DNA of 64,000 nt from Bdellovibrionales bacterium (GCA_018266355.1 JAFEAP010000012.1:62001-126000); one strand, 5' to 3'; positions 27,561-36,595 are shown, counted from the stretch's first letter. Translations and numbers: made by a program. The notes: a model not told the origin generated them from the letters alone.

Positions 27561-28187
27561 TTACTTGATGTAGTCCGAGTCGCGGATTCCCTCTTTCGTC
27601 CACCAGATCGTCATGACGGGGACGTAAGGCGAGCGCGAATCGAGGTCGATCGTGACCTCGCACTTCGCGTCCTTGCGGTTTTTCCACGCGAGCGGGATCA
27701 CTTGTTCGACGGTGAGATCGGTCGTGCTCCAGCACTTGATCTTCTCGGCGCGGACGGTGGTGACGAAGTCCTCGGTGACCGTCGGCGAACCCATCTTGAT
27801 CAGTCCGCGGGCGAGGTAGCCGGCGTACGTCGTGTCGACGGTGAATTCCTTCTTTTCGAAGCCTCTGGCGATGAGTTCTTCCGGCGTCGGGTCGTGTTTG
27901 CCGAAGAGCTTCTTGATCAGCTGGATGAGCGTCTTCGGTTTTTCGACTTGGTGACTGCAGTGGTGCACGCCCGGTTCGGCGGCGTATTCGACGCAAACGA
28001 CGTCGCGAAGCTCGATCGAGAGGGATTTGTCGCCGGGCTTCCAGTCGACCGCCCCCACGTTTCCGAGCAAGATGTCTTCGAGGTTCATCGCGTTCTTTCC
28101 GTCGAGCATGACGATCGCGGGATCGCCGGCGTGGGCGAGGACGGGGAGGAGGAGAAGGGCGAGCGAGACGAAGCGGGACGGGCGCAT
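27561..28187 (-). CDS. Exported protein of unknown function
   Basis: 208 residues with a clear signal peptide (LALLLLPVLAHAG|D). The mature part is mixed alpha/beta with four cysteines (VCVEY, HHCSH, IKCWS, AKCEV). A segment LIQLIKKLFGKHDPTPEELIARGF resembles a helical linker. AGAGG precedes the ATG. It is convergent with the cysteine-rich lipoprotein and lies downstream of relA/spoT with 120 bases between, so it probably has its own promoter (AT-rich TATATA near 28213). Family not recognised. Confidence 0.7.
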   Translation of the reverse strand: MRPSRFVSLALLLLPVLAHAGDPAIVMLDGKNAMNLEDILLGNVGAVDWKPGDKSLSIELRDVVCVEYAAEPGVHHCSHQVEKPKTLIQLIKKLFGKHDPTPEELIARGFEKKEFTVDTTYAGYLARGLIKMGSPTVTEDFVTTVRAEKIKCWSTTDLTVEQVIPLAWKNRKDAKCEVTIDLDSRSPYVPVMTIWWTKEGIRDSDYIK

Positions 28188-28307
28188 GGAGACCTCTTTT
28201 CGATGGCCTCTATATATTGCGACGCGTTATTCAAAGACAGTGAGAAAACGCGAACCGGAAACCATCGAGGTTTCAATGCGTTAGGGCGGGGCCGCCTCTC
28301 CCCGGGG

Positions 28308-30497
28308 TCAGCTTTTCACCCGTTCGACCGAGATCACGCCCTTCTTGCCTTCGAGCGCGCTCGTCACTTTCATGAGCTGGGAGATATCGGTGACCTCGAC
28401 GTCGAAGACGGCGATCGCCTTCTTGTCCTTCGTCGTGCGGATGTTCGCCGACGAGATGTTCACGTTACAGGCCGAGATCGTCTGGGACATGACCGCGAGC
28501 AGGCCCGCTTGGTCCAAGCAAAGGATGCGGATGCGGACCTGACGGCGGAGTCCGTTCGCCATCGTGTTCCGGTTCCACTGGACGTCGACCCGGCGGCCCT
28601 GATCGTTATCGAGCGCCTTCGTGCACGAAGCGGTGTGGACGGTCACGCCGCGTCCGCGGGTGATGAAGCCCACGATCGAGTCGCCCGGGAGCGGCGAACA
28701 GCAGCGGCCGAAACGGATGAGGATGTCGTCCTGGTCCGCGACGAGGATCGCGTTCTTCGACTCGGTCTTCCGCTTCGCGGCCGCGAGCACCTTCTTCAGG
28801 AACGTCTCGTCGGCGCCCTTCGCTTGCTCGAGCTTCTTTTCCTGGGCGTCCTTCGGGACGAGGAATTCGACGATCTTCTCGGGGAAGATCCGGCCGTAAC
28901 CGAGTCCGATGAAGAGCTCGTCGGGCGAGCGCATCTCGAAGTGATCCTTCCAGAGGCGTTCGAAATCGCCGCTCTTCTCGATCTTCGACTGGGAGAGGCC
29001 GTAAGGCTTGATCGATTTCTCGAGGAGCTCTTTGCCGATCTGGAGCGCGCGGTCGCGCTCCTGCTGCTTGATCACGGCGCGGATCTTCGCCTTCGCGCGC
29101 GAGGTCTTGACGATTTTCAGCCAGTCCTTCGACGGGACGCCGCTCGGGCTCGTGACGATCTCGATCGTGTCGCCGGATTTCAGACGGTACTTCAGCGGGA
29201 CGATCTTCCCGTTCACTTTCGCGCCGACGCAGGTGTTGCCGACGTTCGTGTGGACGGCATAGGCGAAGTCGAGGGGAGTCGCGCCGTAGGGAAGTTCCTT
29301 CACTTCGCCGTTCGGTGTGAAGACGAACACGTCTTCGGCGAAGAGGTCGATCTTCACGGTTTCGAGGAACTCGGCCGGATCGGAAAGGTCCTTGTTCCAT
29401 TCGAGGAGGCGATTCACCCACTCGACGTTTTCCTTCGCGTTCGAGCCGAAGCGGCCCTCTTTATACTTCCAGTGCGCGGCGATCCCGCTCTCGGCGACGG
29501 AGTTCATCTCCTGGGTGCGGATCTGGATCTCGACGCGGTCGCCGTCGTTGCCGATCACCGTCGTGTGGAGCGACTGGTAATTGTTCGCCTTCGGCATGGC
29601 GATGTAGTCCTTGAAGCGGCCCGGGATCGGTTTGAAGGCGGCGTGGATCACGCCGAGGGCCTTGTAGCACTCGGTGATGTTCTCGACGACGATCCGGAAG
29701 GCGATCAGGTCGTGGATCTGCTCGAAGTCGACCTTTCGGCGGTCCATCTTCTTGTAGATCGAGAAGAAGTGCTTCGCGCGGCCGGAGATCTGGGCCTTGA
29801 TCTCGTACTCGTCGAGGTCGGCCTTGAGCTGTTCGATGAACGCGTCGATGAACTTGTCGCGTTCGCCCTTCTTCTTCTGAACGAGGTCGGAAAGCTTCTG
29901 GTAGACGTCGGGGTGCAGGAAGCGGAGGCAGAGGTCCTCGAGCTCGATCTTCATCCACCCGATCCCGAGGCGGTTCGCGATCGGGGCGTAGATGTCGAGG
30001 GTTTCCTGGGCGATCCGCTGCTGCTTTTCGGGCGCGAGGTACTTGAGCGTCCGCATGTTGTTCATGCGGTCGGCGAGCTTCACGAGGATCACGCGGATGT
30101 CCTTCGCCATGGCGATGATCATCTTGCGGAAGTTCTCGGCCTGCTTTTCCTCGGTCGTGCGGAAGGTGATCTTCGAGAGTTTCGTCACGCCGTCGACGAG
30201 CTCCGCGACGTCCTTGCCGAACTCGATCTCGATCGTTTCGAGCGTGACGCCGGTGTCCTCGACCGTATCGTGGAGCAGACCCGTCATGATCGTCGAGAGG
30301 TCGAGGTGCATCTCGGCGAGCGAGAGGGCGACCTCGGTCGGGTGGATGATGTAGGGATCGCCGCTCGAGCGCTTCTGCTTCCCGTGCGCGCGCTCGGCGA
30401 AGACGTAAGCCTTTTCGATCAGGTCCATCGGCGCGTCGGGGAAGTAGCCCCGGACGACGGTCTTCAGTTTTTCGAAGGCCTTCTGGGATTCGGTCAT
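28308..30497 (-). CDS. spoT: Bifunctional (p)ppGpp synthetase/hydrolase
   Basis: 729 residues. The HD hydrolase domain has His52 (YIIHPTEVA) and His76-Asp77 (LLHDTVED), so hydrolysis should be intact. The synthetase domain shows FSIYKKMDRR, HDLIAFRIVV, YQSLHTTVIG and EIQIRT. TGS (VFTPNGEVKELP, about 390-450) and C-terminal ACT (about 650-727) domains follow. As the only RelA/SpoT protein seen here it probably makes and degrades the alarmone. It overlaps gmk by four bases; many bacteria carry rpoZ between gmk and spoT, but not here. Confidence 0.95.
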   Translation of the reverse strand: MTESQKAFEKLKTVVRGYFPDAPMDLIEKAYVFAERAHGKQKRSSGDPYIIHPTEVALSLAEMHLDLSTIMTGLLHDTVEDTGVTLETIEIEFGKDVAELVDGVTKLSKITFRTTEEKQAENFRKMIIAMAKDIRVILVKLADRMNNMRTLKYLAPEKQQRIAQETLDIYAPIANRLGIGWMKIELEDLCLRFLHPDVYQKLSDLVQKKKGERDKFIDAFIEQLKADLDEYEIKAQISGRAKHFFSIYKKMDRRKVDFEQIHDLIAFRIVVENITECYKALGVIHAAFKPIPGRFKDYIAMPKANNYQSLHTTVIGNDGDRVEIQIRTQEMNSVAESGIAAHWKYKEGRFGSNAKENVEWVNRLLEWNKDLSDPAEFLETVKIDLFAEDVFVFTPNGEVKELPYGATPLDFAYAVHTNVGNTCVGAKVNGKIVPLKYRLKSGDTIEIVTSPSGVPSKDWLKIVKTSRAKAKIRAVIKQQERDRALQIGKELLEKSIKPYGLSQSKIEKSGDFERLWKDHFEMRSPDELFIGLGYGRIFPEKIVEFLVPKDAQEKKLEQAKGADETFLKKVLAAAKRKTESKNAILVADQDDILIRFGRCCSPLPGDSIVGFITRGRGVTVHTASCTKALDNDQGRRVDVQWNRNTMANGLRRQVRIRILCLDQAGLLAVMSQTISACNVNISSANIRTTKDKKAIAVFDVEVTDISQLMKVTSALEGKKGVISVERVKS

Positions 30498-31093
30498 GCC
30501 TTCGGCCCGCCTTTTCCTTGGGCCACCGTCTGGCCGCGGATCGACTGAAGGACGATGCCGGCGAGCTGGAAGTACGCGTGCTCGAGGTCGTCGTTCACGA
30601 CGACGTGATCGAAGTGTTCCTGGTGGGCCATTTCATAGGCGGCGGCCGCGAGGCGCTTTTTGATCGACTCCTCGGAATCCGTGCCCCGCGCGCGGAGTCG
30701 GCGTTCGAGTTCTTCCATCGACGGCGGAGCGAGGAAGATTCGCAGCGTCTGGCCCGGGTAGTTATTCTTGAGCTGTTCCGCGCCTTGGACGTCGATGTCA
30801 AGGAGGAGGGATTTCCCGGCGGCGAACGCCTGGTCGACGAAATCCTTCGTCGTGCCGTAGAAGTTTCCGTGCACCTCGGCCCATTCGGCGAAGCCGCCGG
30901 CGTCGATCTTTTTCCGGAAATCCTCCTTCGGGACGAAGAAATACTCGGTGCCGTGCTTTTCCTGGCCGCGCGGCGCGCGCGTCGTCGTCGAGATCGAGAG
31001 GATCAGCTCCGGGATCTCCTGAAGCAGCCGCGCGCAGAGGGTGGTTTTCCCGGTTCCGGACGGCGCCGAGATGACGACGAGTCGATTGCTCAT
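30494..31093 (-). CDS. gmk: Guanylate kinase
   Basis: 199 residues. P-loop APSGTGKTT at 9-17, STTTRAPRGQEKHGTEYFFV for GMP binding, and LLLDIDVQGAEQLKN complete the family set. It phosphorylates GMP to GDP, supplying GTP and the substrate for (p)ppGpp; the alarmone often inhibits this enzyme. It is coupled by four-base overlaps to yicC upstream and spoT downstream. Confidence 0.95.
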   Translation of the reverse strand: MSNRLVVISAPSGTGKTTLCARLLQEIPELILSISTTTRAPRGQEKHGTEYFFVPKEDFRKKIDAGGFAEWAEVHGNFYGTTKDFVDQAFAAGKSLLLDIDVQGAEQLKNNYPGQTLRIFLAPPSMEELERRLRARGTDSEESIKKRLAAAAYEMAHQEHFDHVVVNDDLEHAYFQLAGIVLQSIRGQTVAQGKGGPKA

Positions 31094-32076
31094 TCGAGGT
31101 TCATCACCTGCTCGCGAAGCTGTTCGAGTCGGACCTTCGCGCCGACGACTTCCTCGCTCATGCCGTAGTCTTGGGCCTTGTTCCCGAGCGTGTTGATCTC
31201 GCGGTTCAGCTCCTGGAGGACGAAGTCGAGTTTGCGGCCGACCTGGCCCCCTTCGCGGAGCACTTTCCGGAGGTGGTCGAGGTGGCCCGCGAAACGGACG
31301 AGTTCTTCCTCGATGTCCGTGCGGTCGGCGAGCAGGGCGAGTTCCTGCGAGATCCGCGCTTCGAGAACGGCCTGGAGGTTGCCCTCGTTCAGCGGGTACG
31401 CCTCGAAGATCCCTTTGATCTTCTCCCGGATCCGATCGGGATATTTCGCGGCGACGGCCTTGCGCTTCTCGCGGAGGCTCGTGATCGTCCTTTCGAGGTC
31501 GGCCGCGGAGTCGAGGAGAACCTTCGTAAGCGCCGCGCCCTCGTGCGCGCGCATTTCGGCGAGGCCGTCGAGGGCGCGGGCGAAAAGGGGTTCGAAGCGT
31601 TTCCAAGTCTCGTCCGCGGAACCTTCGGCGCTCCCTCGGGTGAGGACGTCCGGAAAACCGGCGAGGTCCATCGTCGTGATGTGATCCTTCATCCCGAGCG
31701 CGGTCTGGAGTTCTTTGATCTTTTCCGCGTAACGGCGGGCGAGATCGATGTTCAAGCTCAGGTCGGCGGCCGTCGCGGCGGACGCTTCGGAGAGGCGCTC
31801 GATCTTCACTTCGATCGCGCCGCGGGTGAACCGCGTTTGGACGAGGTTCTTCAGCGCGACTTCGATCGACTGGAGTTCGCGCGGGAGGCGCGTCTTAAGG
31901 TCCAAGAACCGGTGGTTCACGGATTTCGCCTCGACTCGGTAGGTGTGGCCGCCGAGCGCGCCTTCGGCGTGACCGAAGCCGGTCATGGAGAGGACGATGC
32001 CTTTCGGGGATTTGGGCGGCTGACCGCTTCCGGTTGTCGAAGAGGGCGGCTGACTCCTTCCGGTTGTCGGAGTCAT
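31090..32076 (-). CDS. yicC: YicC-family endoribonuclease
   Basis: 328 residues from ATG 32076, chosen for the four-base overlap with accA. The family core starts at residue 31 (SMTGFGHAE, normally at the N-terminus) and ends with the conserved QELNREINTLGNKAQD and VGAKVRLEQLREQVMNLE. The E. coli protein is an RNase acting on small RNA. The first 30 residues are a Ser/Thr/Pro/Gly-rich extension encoded by a tandem 30-base repeat and may not be translated if the inner ATG (31986) is used. Confidence 0.88.
   Translation of the reverse strand: MTPTTGRSQPPSSTTGSGQPPKSPKGIVLSMTGFGHAEGALGGHTYRVEAKSVNHRFLDLKTRLPRELQSIEVALKNLVQTRFTRGAIEVKIERLSEASAATAADLSLNIDLARRYAEKIKELQTALGMKDHITTMDLAGFPDVLTRGSAEGSADETWKRFEPLFARALDGLAEMRAHEGAALTKVLLDSAADLERTITSLREKRKAVAAKYPDRIREKIKGIFEAYPLNEGNLQAVLEARISQELALLADRTDIEEELVRFAGHLDHLRKVLREGGQVGRKLDFVLQELNREINTLGNKAQDYGMSEEVVGAKVRLEQLREQVMNLE
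32014..32070. repeat. Two tandem 27-base units (30-base period) in the yicC 5' end
   Basis: GGGCGGCTGACCGCTTCCGG... at 32014-32040 recurs with two changes at 32044-32070. It encodes the low-complexity N-terminal extension of YicC (GRSQPPSSTTGSGQPP). Confidence 0.75.
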
Positions 32077-33089
32077 TGAGTTCTCTCCTCGCTTCGGGAG
32101 CGGATCTGGGTCATCGCGCTTTCGCCCATCTCGCGGAACTTCGCGTAGCGGTCGGATTGGAGCTTCTTCGACGAAGTCGCCTTCGACTGGGCCTTGAGCA
32201 GGGGATTGAAATGTTTCACGAGCGATTTGCGTACGCTTTCGAACGTGCCCGGCCAATCGCGGTGGGCGCCGCCCACCGGCTCTTCGATCACGCCGTCGAC
32301 GACGCCGAGCTCGAGGAGTTCCTTCGGATTCATTTTCAGCTTCTCGGCCGCGCGTTCCGCCAGGCCCGAGTCGTTCCAAAGGATCGAGGCGCAGCTCTCC
32401 GGCGAGATGACGGAGTAGGTGGAGTATTCCATCATGAGGACCTTGTCCGCGACGCCGACCGCGAGCGCTCCGCCGGATCCGCCTTCGCCGATCACGATCG
32501 CGACGATCGGTACTTCGAGGCCGAACATCATGCGGATCGACTCGGCGATCGCTTGGGATTGGCCGCGTTCTTCGGCGTCGAGGCCCGGATACGCACCCGG
32601 CGTGTCGATGAAGGTCACGATCGGCATTTTCGTGCGCGATGCCAGCTCCATGAGGCGCATCGCCTTGCGGTAGCCCTCGGGCTTCGCCATGCCGAAGTTC
32701 CGCTCCATCTTCTGCTTCGTCGAGCGGCCCTTCTGGTGTCCGAGGATCATCACCGGAACTTTCTCGGAACCTAAGTCCCACGTCGCGGTTCCGCCGAGGA
32801 TCGCTTGGTCGTCGGCGAACGTCCGATCTCCGCTCATTTCCATGAAGTCGGAGAAAAGCGCGTCGACGAAGTCGCGCGTGTACGGGCGGTTCGGATGGCG
32901 GGAGACTTGGACGAGCTGCCAGGGCGAGAGATTCGAGTACGTGTCGGCGATCAGCTTCGCGACCTTCTTTTCGAGCGAGAGGATCTCTTGTTTGAAATCC
33001 ATGCCTTCTTCCTTCGAGAGCTGGCGAAGGTCGGCTAACTTTTTCTCAAGAAGAACAATGGGTTTTTCGAACTCGTAAAAGGCTTCCAT
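32073..33089 (-). CDS. accA: Acetyl-CoA carboxylase carboxyltransferase subunit alpha
   Basis: 338 residues. The N-terminal helix (EFEKPIVLLEKKLADLR), FVDALFSDFMEMSGDR, GHQKGRSTKQKMERNFGMAKPEGYRKA, FIDTPGAYPGLDAEERGQ and IGEGGSGGALAVG are family landmarks. With AccD it transfers CO2 from biotin-carrier protein to acetyl-CoA, the first step of fatty acid synthesis. It is the first gene of the accA-yicC-gmk-spoT group, transcribed away from the next gene at 33190. accD is not in the window. Confidence 0.95.
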   Translation of the reverse strand: MEAFYEFEKPIVLLEKKLADLRQLSKEEGMDFKQEILSLEKKVAKLIADTYSNLSPWQLVQVSRHPNRPYTRDFVDALFSDFMEMSGDRTFADDQAILGGTATWDLGSEKVPVMILGHQKGRSTKQKMERNFGMAKPEGYRKAMRLMELASRTKMPIVTFIDTPGAYPGLDAEERGQSQAIAESIRMMFGLEVPIVAIVIGEGGSGGALAVGVADKVLMMEYSTYSVISPESCASILWNDSGLAERAAEKLKMNPKELLELGVVDGVIEEPVGGAHRDWPGTFESVRKSLVKHFNPLLKAQSKATSSKKLQSDRYAKFREMGESAMTQIRSRSEERTQ

Positions 33090-33189
33090 GGGCTTTAAAG
33101 GCTAGCATGCGCGGAGAGCTAACGCGAAGCGCTATCTTCGTCGGGACAGGGTGATTGACACTCATCGGCAGCCGGGTATCTTCGCGAGC

Positions 33190-33627
33190 ATGAACACCAC
33201 GTCCGTCGCGTCCTCCACGGGTTCCCACCCGATCGTTCGTAAAATGAAGCGCTTCTTCGTCGGAGCGATCGTCTTCGTTCTCCTGATCGCCGGCGCCACC
33301 GTCGCGTTCTTGATGTTCGCGAGTTACGGCGACGGATATCGCGTCGGCGTGATCCAAAAGATCGCGAAAAAGGGCGTCCTTTTCAAAACCTACGAAGGCG
33401 AACTGACCCAGGGATTCATGGAGGGAACCTCGGACGCGGGCGCGGCCGGCGTCGGGACGCGCATCTGGTACTTCACCGTCGACAACGATCCGAAGGTCCT
33501 CGCCGACATCGATCACGCGATCGAGACGAACAAAAAGGTGAAACTCTTCTACAAGGAAAAGTACACGAGTCTGCCGTGGGTCGGGGATACTCGGCAGGTC
33601 GTGTTTAAGGTCGAGGAAGTGCAGTAA
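33190..33627 (+). CDS. Small membrane-anchored conserved protein
   Basis: 145 residues from ATG 33190. One membrane helix (about 22-45) is followed by an exported domain with YGDGYRVGVIQKIAKKGVLFKTYEGEL and LFYKEKYTSLPWVGDTRQ. This pattern is a conserved uncharacterised family often mislabelled as 6-phosphogluconate dehydrogenase; the mature domain is an all-beta fold by appearance. The gene stands alone, divergent from accA. Confidence 0.75.
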   Translation: MNTTSVASSTGSHPIVRKMKRFFVGAIVFVLLIAGATVAFLMFASYGDGYRVGVIQKIAKKGVLFKTYEGELTQGFMEGTSDAGAAGVGTRIWYFTVDNDPKVLADIDHAIETNKKVKLFYKEKYTSLPWVGDTRQVVFKVEEVQ

Positions 33628-33653
33628 GACCGGAGACGGCTCCGTCGCCGTAG

Positions 33654-33701
33654 CCGAATCCGAATCTGAATCCGTTTGGTTTTCGGTTTCCGTTTCGGTT
33701 T
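33654..33701. repeat. Degenerate hexanucleotide repeat in an intergenic region
   Basis: Six-base units CCGAAT, CCGAAT, CTGAAT, CCGTTT, GGTTTT, CGGTTT, CCGTTT, CGGTTT follow one another immediately upstream of the FliL-like gene. A short hairpin CGGAG-ACGG-CTCCG (33631-33644) lies just before and may be a weak terminator. Confidence 0.55.
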
Positions 33702-33727
33702 TCCGAGGGTGCCCTTACACTTAGAGG

Positions 33728-34399
33728 GTGGACTCGCCGAAGGATATCCTGCAGTCGGTTACGCGCACGATCTTCAAGGGGCTCGCGTCCGCGCTCGAGT
33801 CCCTCTTCGAAGCGCTGAAGGGAGTGCCCGGCCAAATCCGCGAGGGCTTTCACGAGGCGTGGGTCGGCCTGCGTTCGCCCGATCATCCGACCCGCCGGAT
33901 GTCGGTCGTATTTTACCTTTCCCTCGTCGGCGTCGCGGTCACGTTTTACGGATTCGGAAAGTACACGATGGCGGCGCGCGAGCGCGACCGTCTCGCCCGG
34001 CTCGAGGCCGAGCGGAAAGCCACGGAAGAGCGGCTGAAAGCCGAAGAACTCCGGAAGATGCGCGAGCCTCCGCCGTACCAGACGATGGGGACGTTCTCCC
34101 TCGAGCTGCGCGAGTCCGAGGGCGTCGCGCGCTCGTCGGGTCTGCGCGCGGCCGAGATGGAGATCGTCGTCGCGTGCAGCGCGATCGAGGCGTGCGAATG
34201 GATCAAGGCGAACCTCGATCGATCCCGCGGCGAACTCGGGCCGCTTTTCACTCCGACCGACCGGGAAAAAATCCTGTCGCCGGGCGGGAAGCGCGCTTTC
34301 CGCGAAGAGATCCGGGATACCCTGAATCACTTGCTCGAAGAGCGGGGAATCAAGGGAACGATCCTCGAGGTTCTCTTCCCGCGGTTTATCGTCAGCTAA
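33728..34399 (+). CDS. FliL-like protein
   Basis: 223 residues from GTG. N-terminal amphipathic segment, one membrane helix (about 58-75, MSVVFYLSLVGVAVTFYGF), a basic/acidic coiled coil (ARERDRLARLEAERKATEERLKAE, about 82-110), and a periplasmic domain that follows the FliL pattern: TFSLELRESEG ... EMEIVVAC ... EKILSPGGKRAFREEIRDTLNHLL ... VLFPRFIV. FliL stabilises the flagellar stator. No other flagellar gene is near, and the cytoplasmic extension before the helix is longer than usual, so it may serve another rotary or motility complex. Confidence 0.75.
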   Translation: MDSPKDILQSVTRTIFKGLASALESLFEALKGVPGQIREGFHEAWVGLRSPDHPTRRMSVVFYLSLVGVAVTFYGFGKYTMAARERDRLARLEAERKATEERLKAEELRKMREPPPYQTMGTFSLELRESEGVARSSGLRAAEMEIVVACSAIEACEWIKANLDRSRGELGPLFTPTDREKILSPGGKRAFREEIRDTLNHLLEERGIKGTILEVLFPRFIVS

Positions 34400-34494
34400 A
34401 TGGCGGAATTGTTAAGATCGGCTTCCGTAGTCAATGACCGGCGGGGAACGTCCGATCCGAGAATATCCCGCTGAAAACCTATTCGAGGTCCATC

Positions 34495-36492
34495 GTGCAG
34501 AGCTCACTCTCGCTTCGCTCCCGTTTCCGTCGCGCCTTCTCGGGCATCGCCCTCTTTCTCACCACCCTCGTCGCGCTTTCCGGCTGCGATCCCGTCCCGG
34601 GCGGCGTGATGACCACCGCCCAGAAGGAAGCCGACCTCGCGTGGATGTTCACCATGTTCGAGACGAACTACGCGCCGATGGCGCTGAAGTCGAAGAAGTG
34701 GGGGCTCGATTTCGAGAAGGCGAAGAGAAACGCGCTTCGCAGGGCGCGCGCCACGAAGACGAACGAGGAATTCTACGCCGTCATGCAGGAATTCGTCGCC
34801 GAGTTCCACGACGCCCACACGAGCCTCGCGCTGACGCCGTCGTCTCTCCCGGGACGCTCGAAGATCGCTTTCGCGGGGTTCCTCGTCGAGAGGAAGGGCG
34901 AGGACTTCGTCGTTCGCGAAATCCTGCCGATCGTCGACAAGGACGCGCTGCCGGTGAAGGTCGGCGACAAGATCCTCGAAGTGAACGGGAAGTCGGTGAA
35001 GGAGCTCGTCGATTCCTTCGTCACGAAATATCGGAACCTCGGGAACGCCGAATCGAACTATTCGCTGCTTTCGAACATGCTCTTTTTCCGCGACAGCCTG
35101 AAGGTGCCGATGCCGGAAGAAGAGACGCTCAAGCTGAAAATCGCCCCGGCGTCGAAGGACGGCGATTTCGCGCCGAAGGTCGCCCAGGTCGAGATCCCGT
35201 GGTCCGTCCGCGACTACGCGGACTTCTCGGTTTCGATGGAAGCCGCTTCGAAGAACGAAAAGCTCGGTGAAAAGGGAACGAAGCAGGTCCTCCGGCTGAA
35301 GGACGCCCGTACCGGGAAGTCCTTCACCATGGCGTTCACCGACCAGACCGGCAAGGTCGTCTCCGCCGACCGCGTGCTGAAGCAGAACGTCGGCGCGATC
35401 TCCGGCGACGGATTCCGTTTCCTGAACCCCGACCAGTTCACGTTCGACGAGAGCGCGATCAAGCGGAAGCTCGTCGAGACTCCGCTCGAGCGGCTGAAGG
35501 GCGAGCGCACGATCCCGAAATACGCGAACTTCGTCGACGGCGCGACCTTCCTTCCGTCCTACGTCTATCCTTCCTTCGTGATGAAGGACGGGAAGCCGAC
35601 CTCGAAGAAGATCTACCGCGGTTACATCCGCATCGAGAGTTTCGATCCGGAACCGATCATCACCGCCGACGGGAAGGTGCTCTTCCCGGACGCGAAGACG
35701 ATCCGCGACGAGCTCCGCCAGACGCTCGCGACTTTCCAGCAGTTCGGAGTGAGCGAAGTCTTCGTCGATACGCTCGACAACCCGGGCGGTTCGCTCGAGC
35801 TCCTGCTCGAGGTCTCCCAGGCGTTCAGCCCGAAGAAAATCGACACGCTGACGATGGCGACGCGGCTGAACGAGAACTGGGTCTCCGAGATGGAGAACGG
35901 CGCCCGGAACGCGAAGTCCCCGCAGCGCGAAGTCTACGCGAAGGCGCTGAAGTCGATGAAGGAATCGATCGCCGCCGGCGACGTGCTCTCGAAGCCGCTG
36001 CCGATGGACGTGATCGTCCCGTTCCAGATCCAGCCGAACCACGATCTTAAGACCCCGTTCAAGAAGGTCTTCGTCCTCGTGAACGAAGGGAACGCATCCT
36101 GCGGCGACATCTTCCCGGCGATCATGCAGGATAACAAACTCGCGACCATCGTCGGACGGAACACGATGGGCGCCGGCGGGAACGTCGTGAACTACGACCA
36201 AGCCCCGAATTCCCACGCGACCCTCCGCCAAACCGAGTCGCTCGTCGTCCGGAAGGACGGCTCGTACCTCGAGAACGCGGGCGTGAAGCCGGAAGTCGAG
36301 TTCGACTTCAACGTGGACAAAAAGGGCGTGCTCTCGCAGGCGATCTCGACGGTCGAGGCGAAGGGCATCTCGAAGTACAAAACCTCCACGGAATTCGGCG
36401 CCAAGGCCAAACCGGGCGACCCGGATTGGGACGGTCCGGGCTCCGAGTCGAAGCCGAACGCGGAATGCATCCGCATCATGAGCGCGCTCTAG
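34495..36492 (+). CDS. S41-family peptidase lipoprotein with PDZ domain
   Basis: 665 residues from GTG. The signal ends in VALSGC (lipidated Cys31). An N-terminal helical part (ADLAWMFTMFETNYAPM), a PDZ domain (DKDALPVKVGDKILEVNGKSV, about 145-165) and a C-terminal S41 core follow: YIRIESF, FVDTLDNPGGSLELLLEV, VLVNEGNASCGDIFPAIMQDN with the presumed nucleophile in NASCGD, and GRNTMGAGG. Such tail-specific or tricorn-like proteases degrade exported proteins. It appears monocistronic. Confidence 0.85.
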   Translation: MQSSLSLRSRFRRAFSGIALFLTTLVALSGCDPVPGGVMTTAQKEADLAWMFTMFETNYAPMALKSKKWGLDFEKAKRNALRRARATKTNEEFYAVMQEFVAEFHDAHTSLALTPSSLPGRSKIAFAGFLVERKGEDFVVREILPIVDKDALPVKVGDKILEVNGKSVKELVDSFVTKYRNLGNAESNYSLLSNMLFFRDSLKVPMPEEETLKLKIAPASKDGDFAPKVAQVEIPWSVRDYADFSVSMEAASKNEKLGEKGTKQVLRLKDARTGKSFTMAFTDQTGKVVSADRVLKQNVGAISGDGFRFLNPDQFTFDESAIKRKLVETPLERLKGERTIPKYANFVDGATFLPSYVYPSFVMKDGKPTSKKIYRGYIRIESFDPEPIITADGKVLFPDAKTIRDELRQTLATFQQFGVSEVFVDTLDNPGGSLELLLEVSQAFSPKKIDTLTMATRLNENWVSEMENGARNAKSPQREVYAKALKSMKESIAAGDVLSKPLPMDVIVPFQIQPNHDLKTPFKKVFVLVNEGNASCGDIFPAIMQDNKLATIVGRNTMGAGGNVVNYDQAPNSHATLRQTESLVVRKDGSYLENAGVKPEVEFDFNVDKKGVLSQAISTVEAKGISKYKTSTEFGAKAKPGDPDWDGPGSESKPNAECIRIMSAL

Positions 36493-36551
36493 GTCGACGT
36501 CCCGACGTCACCGGCCTGACGAATTAATTCTTCACGGATTCGTAGACCCCG

Positions 36552-36580
36552 ATTCTTTCTATCGTCATACTAGAAAGAAT
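36552..36580. promoter_or_regulatory. Perfect 10-bp inverted repeat just before a secreted-protein gene
   Basis: ATTCTTTCTA (36552-36561) and TAGAAAGAAT (36571-36580) are exact complements around nine bases, ending 15 bases before the ATG at 36596. It may be an operator, a hairpin in the leader or a terminator of the S41 gene; there is no long T-run. Confidence 0.55.
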
Positions 36581-36595
36581 TTCGTGGGAGACGCA

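Noticed and set aside
27702..30548. Long plus-strand open frame opposite spoT
   Set aside because: Antisense shadow of a certain gene; no ribosome site, no domain pattern.
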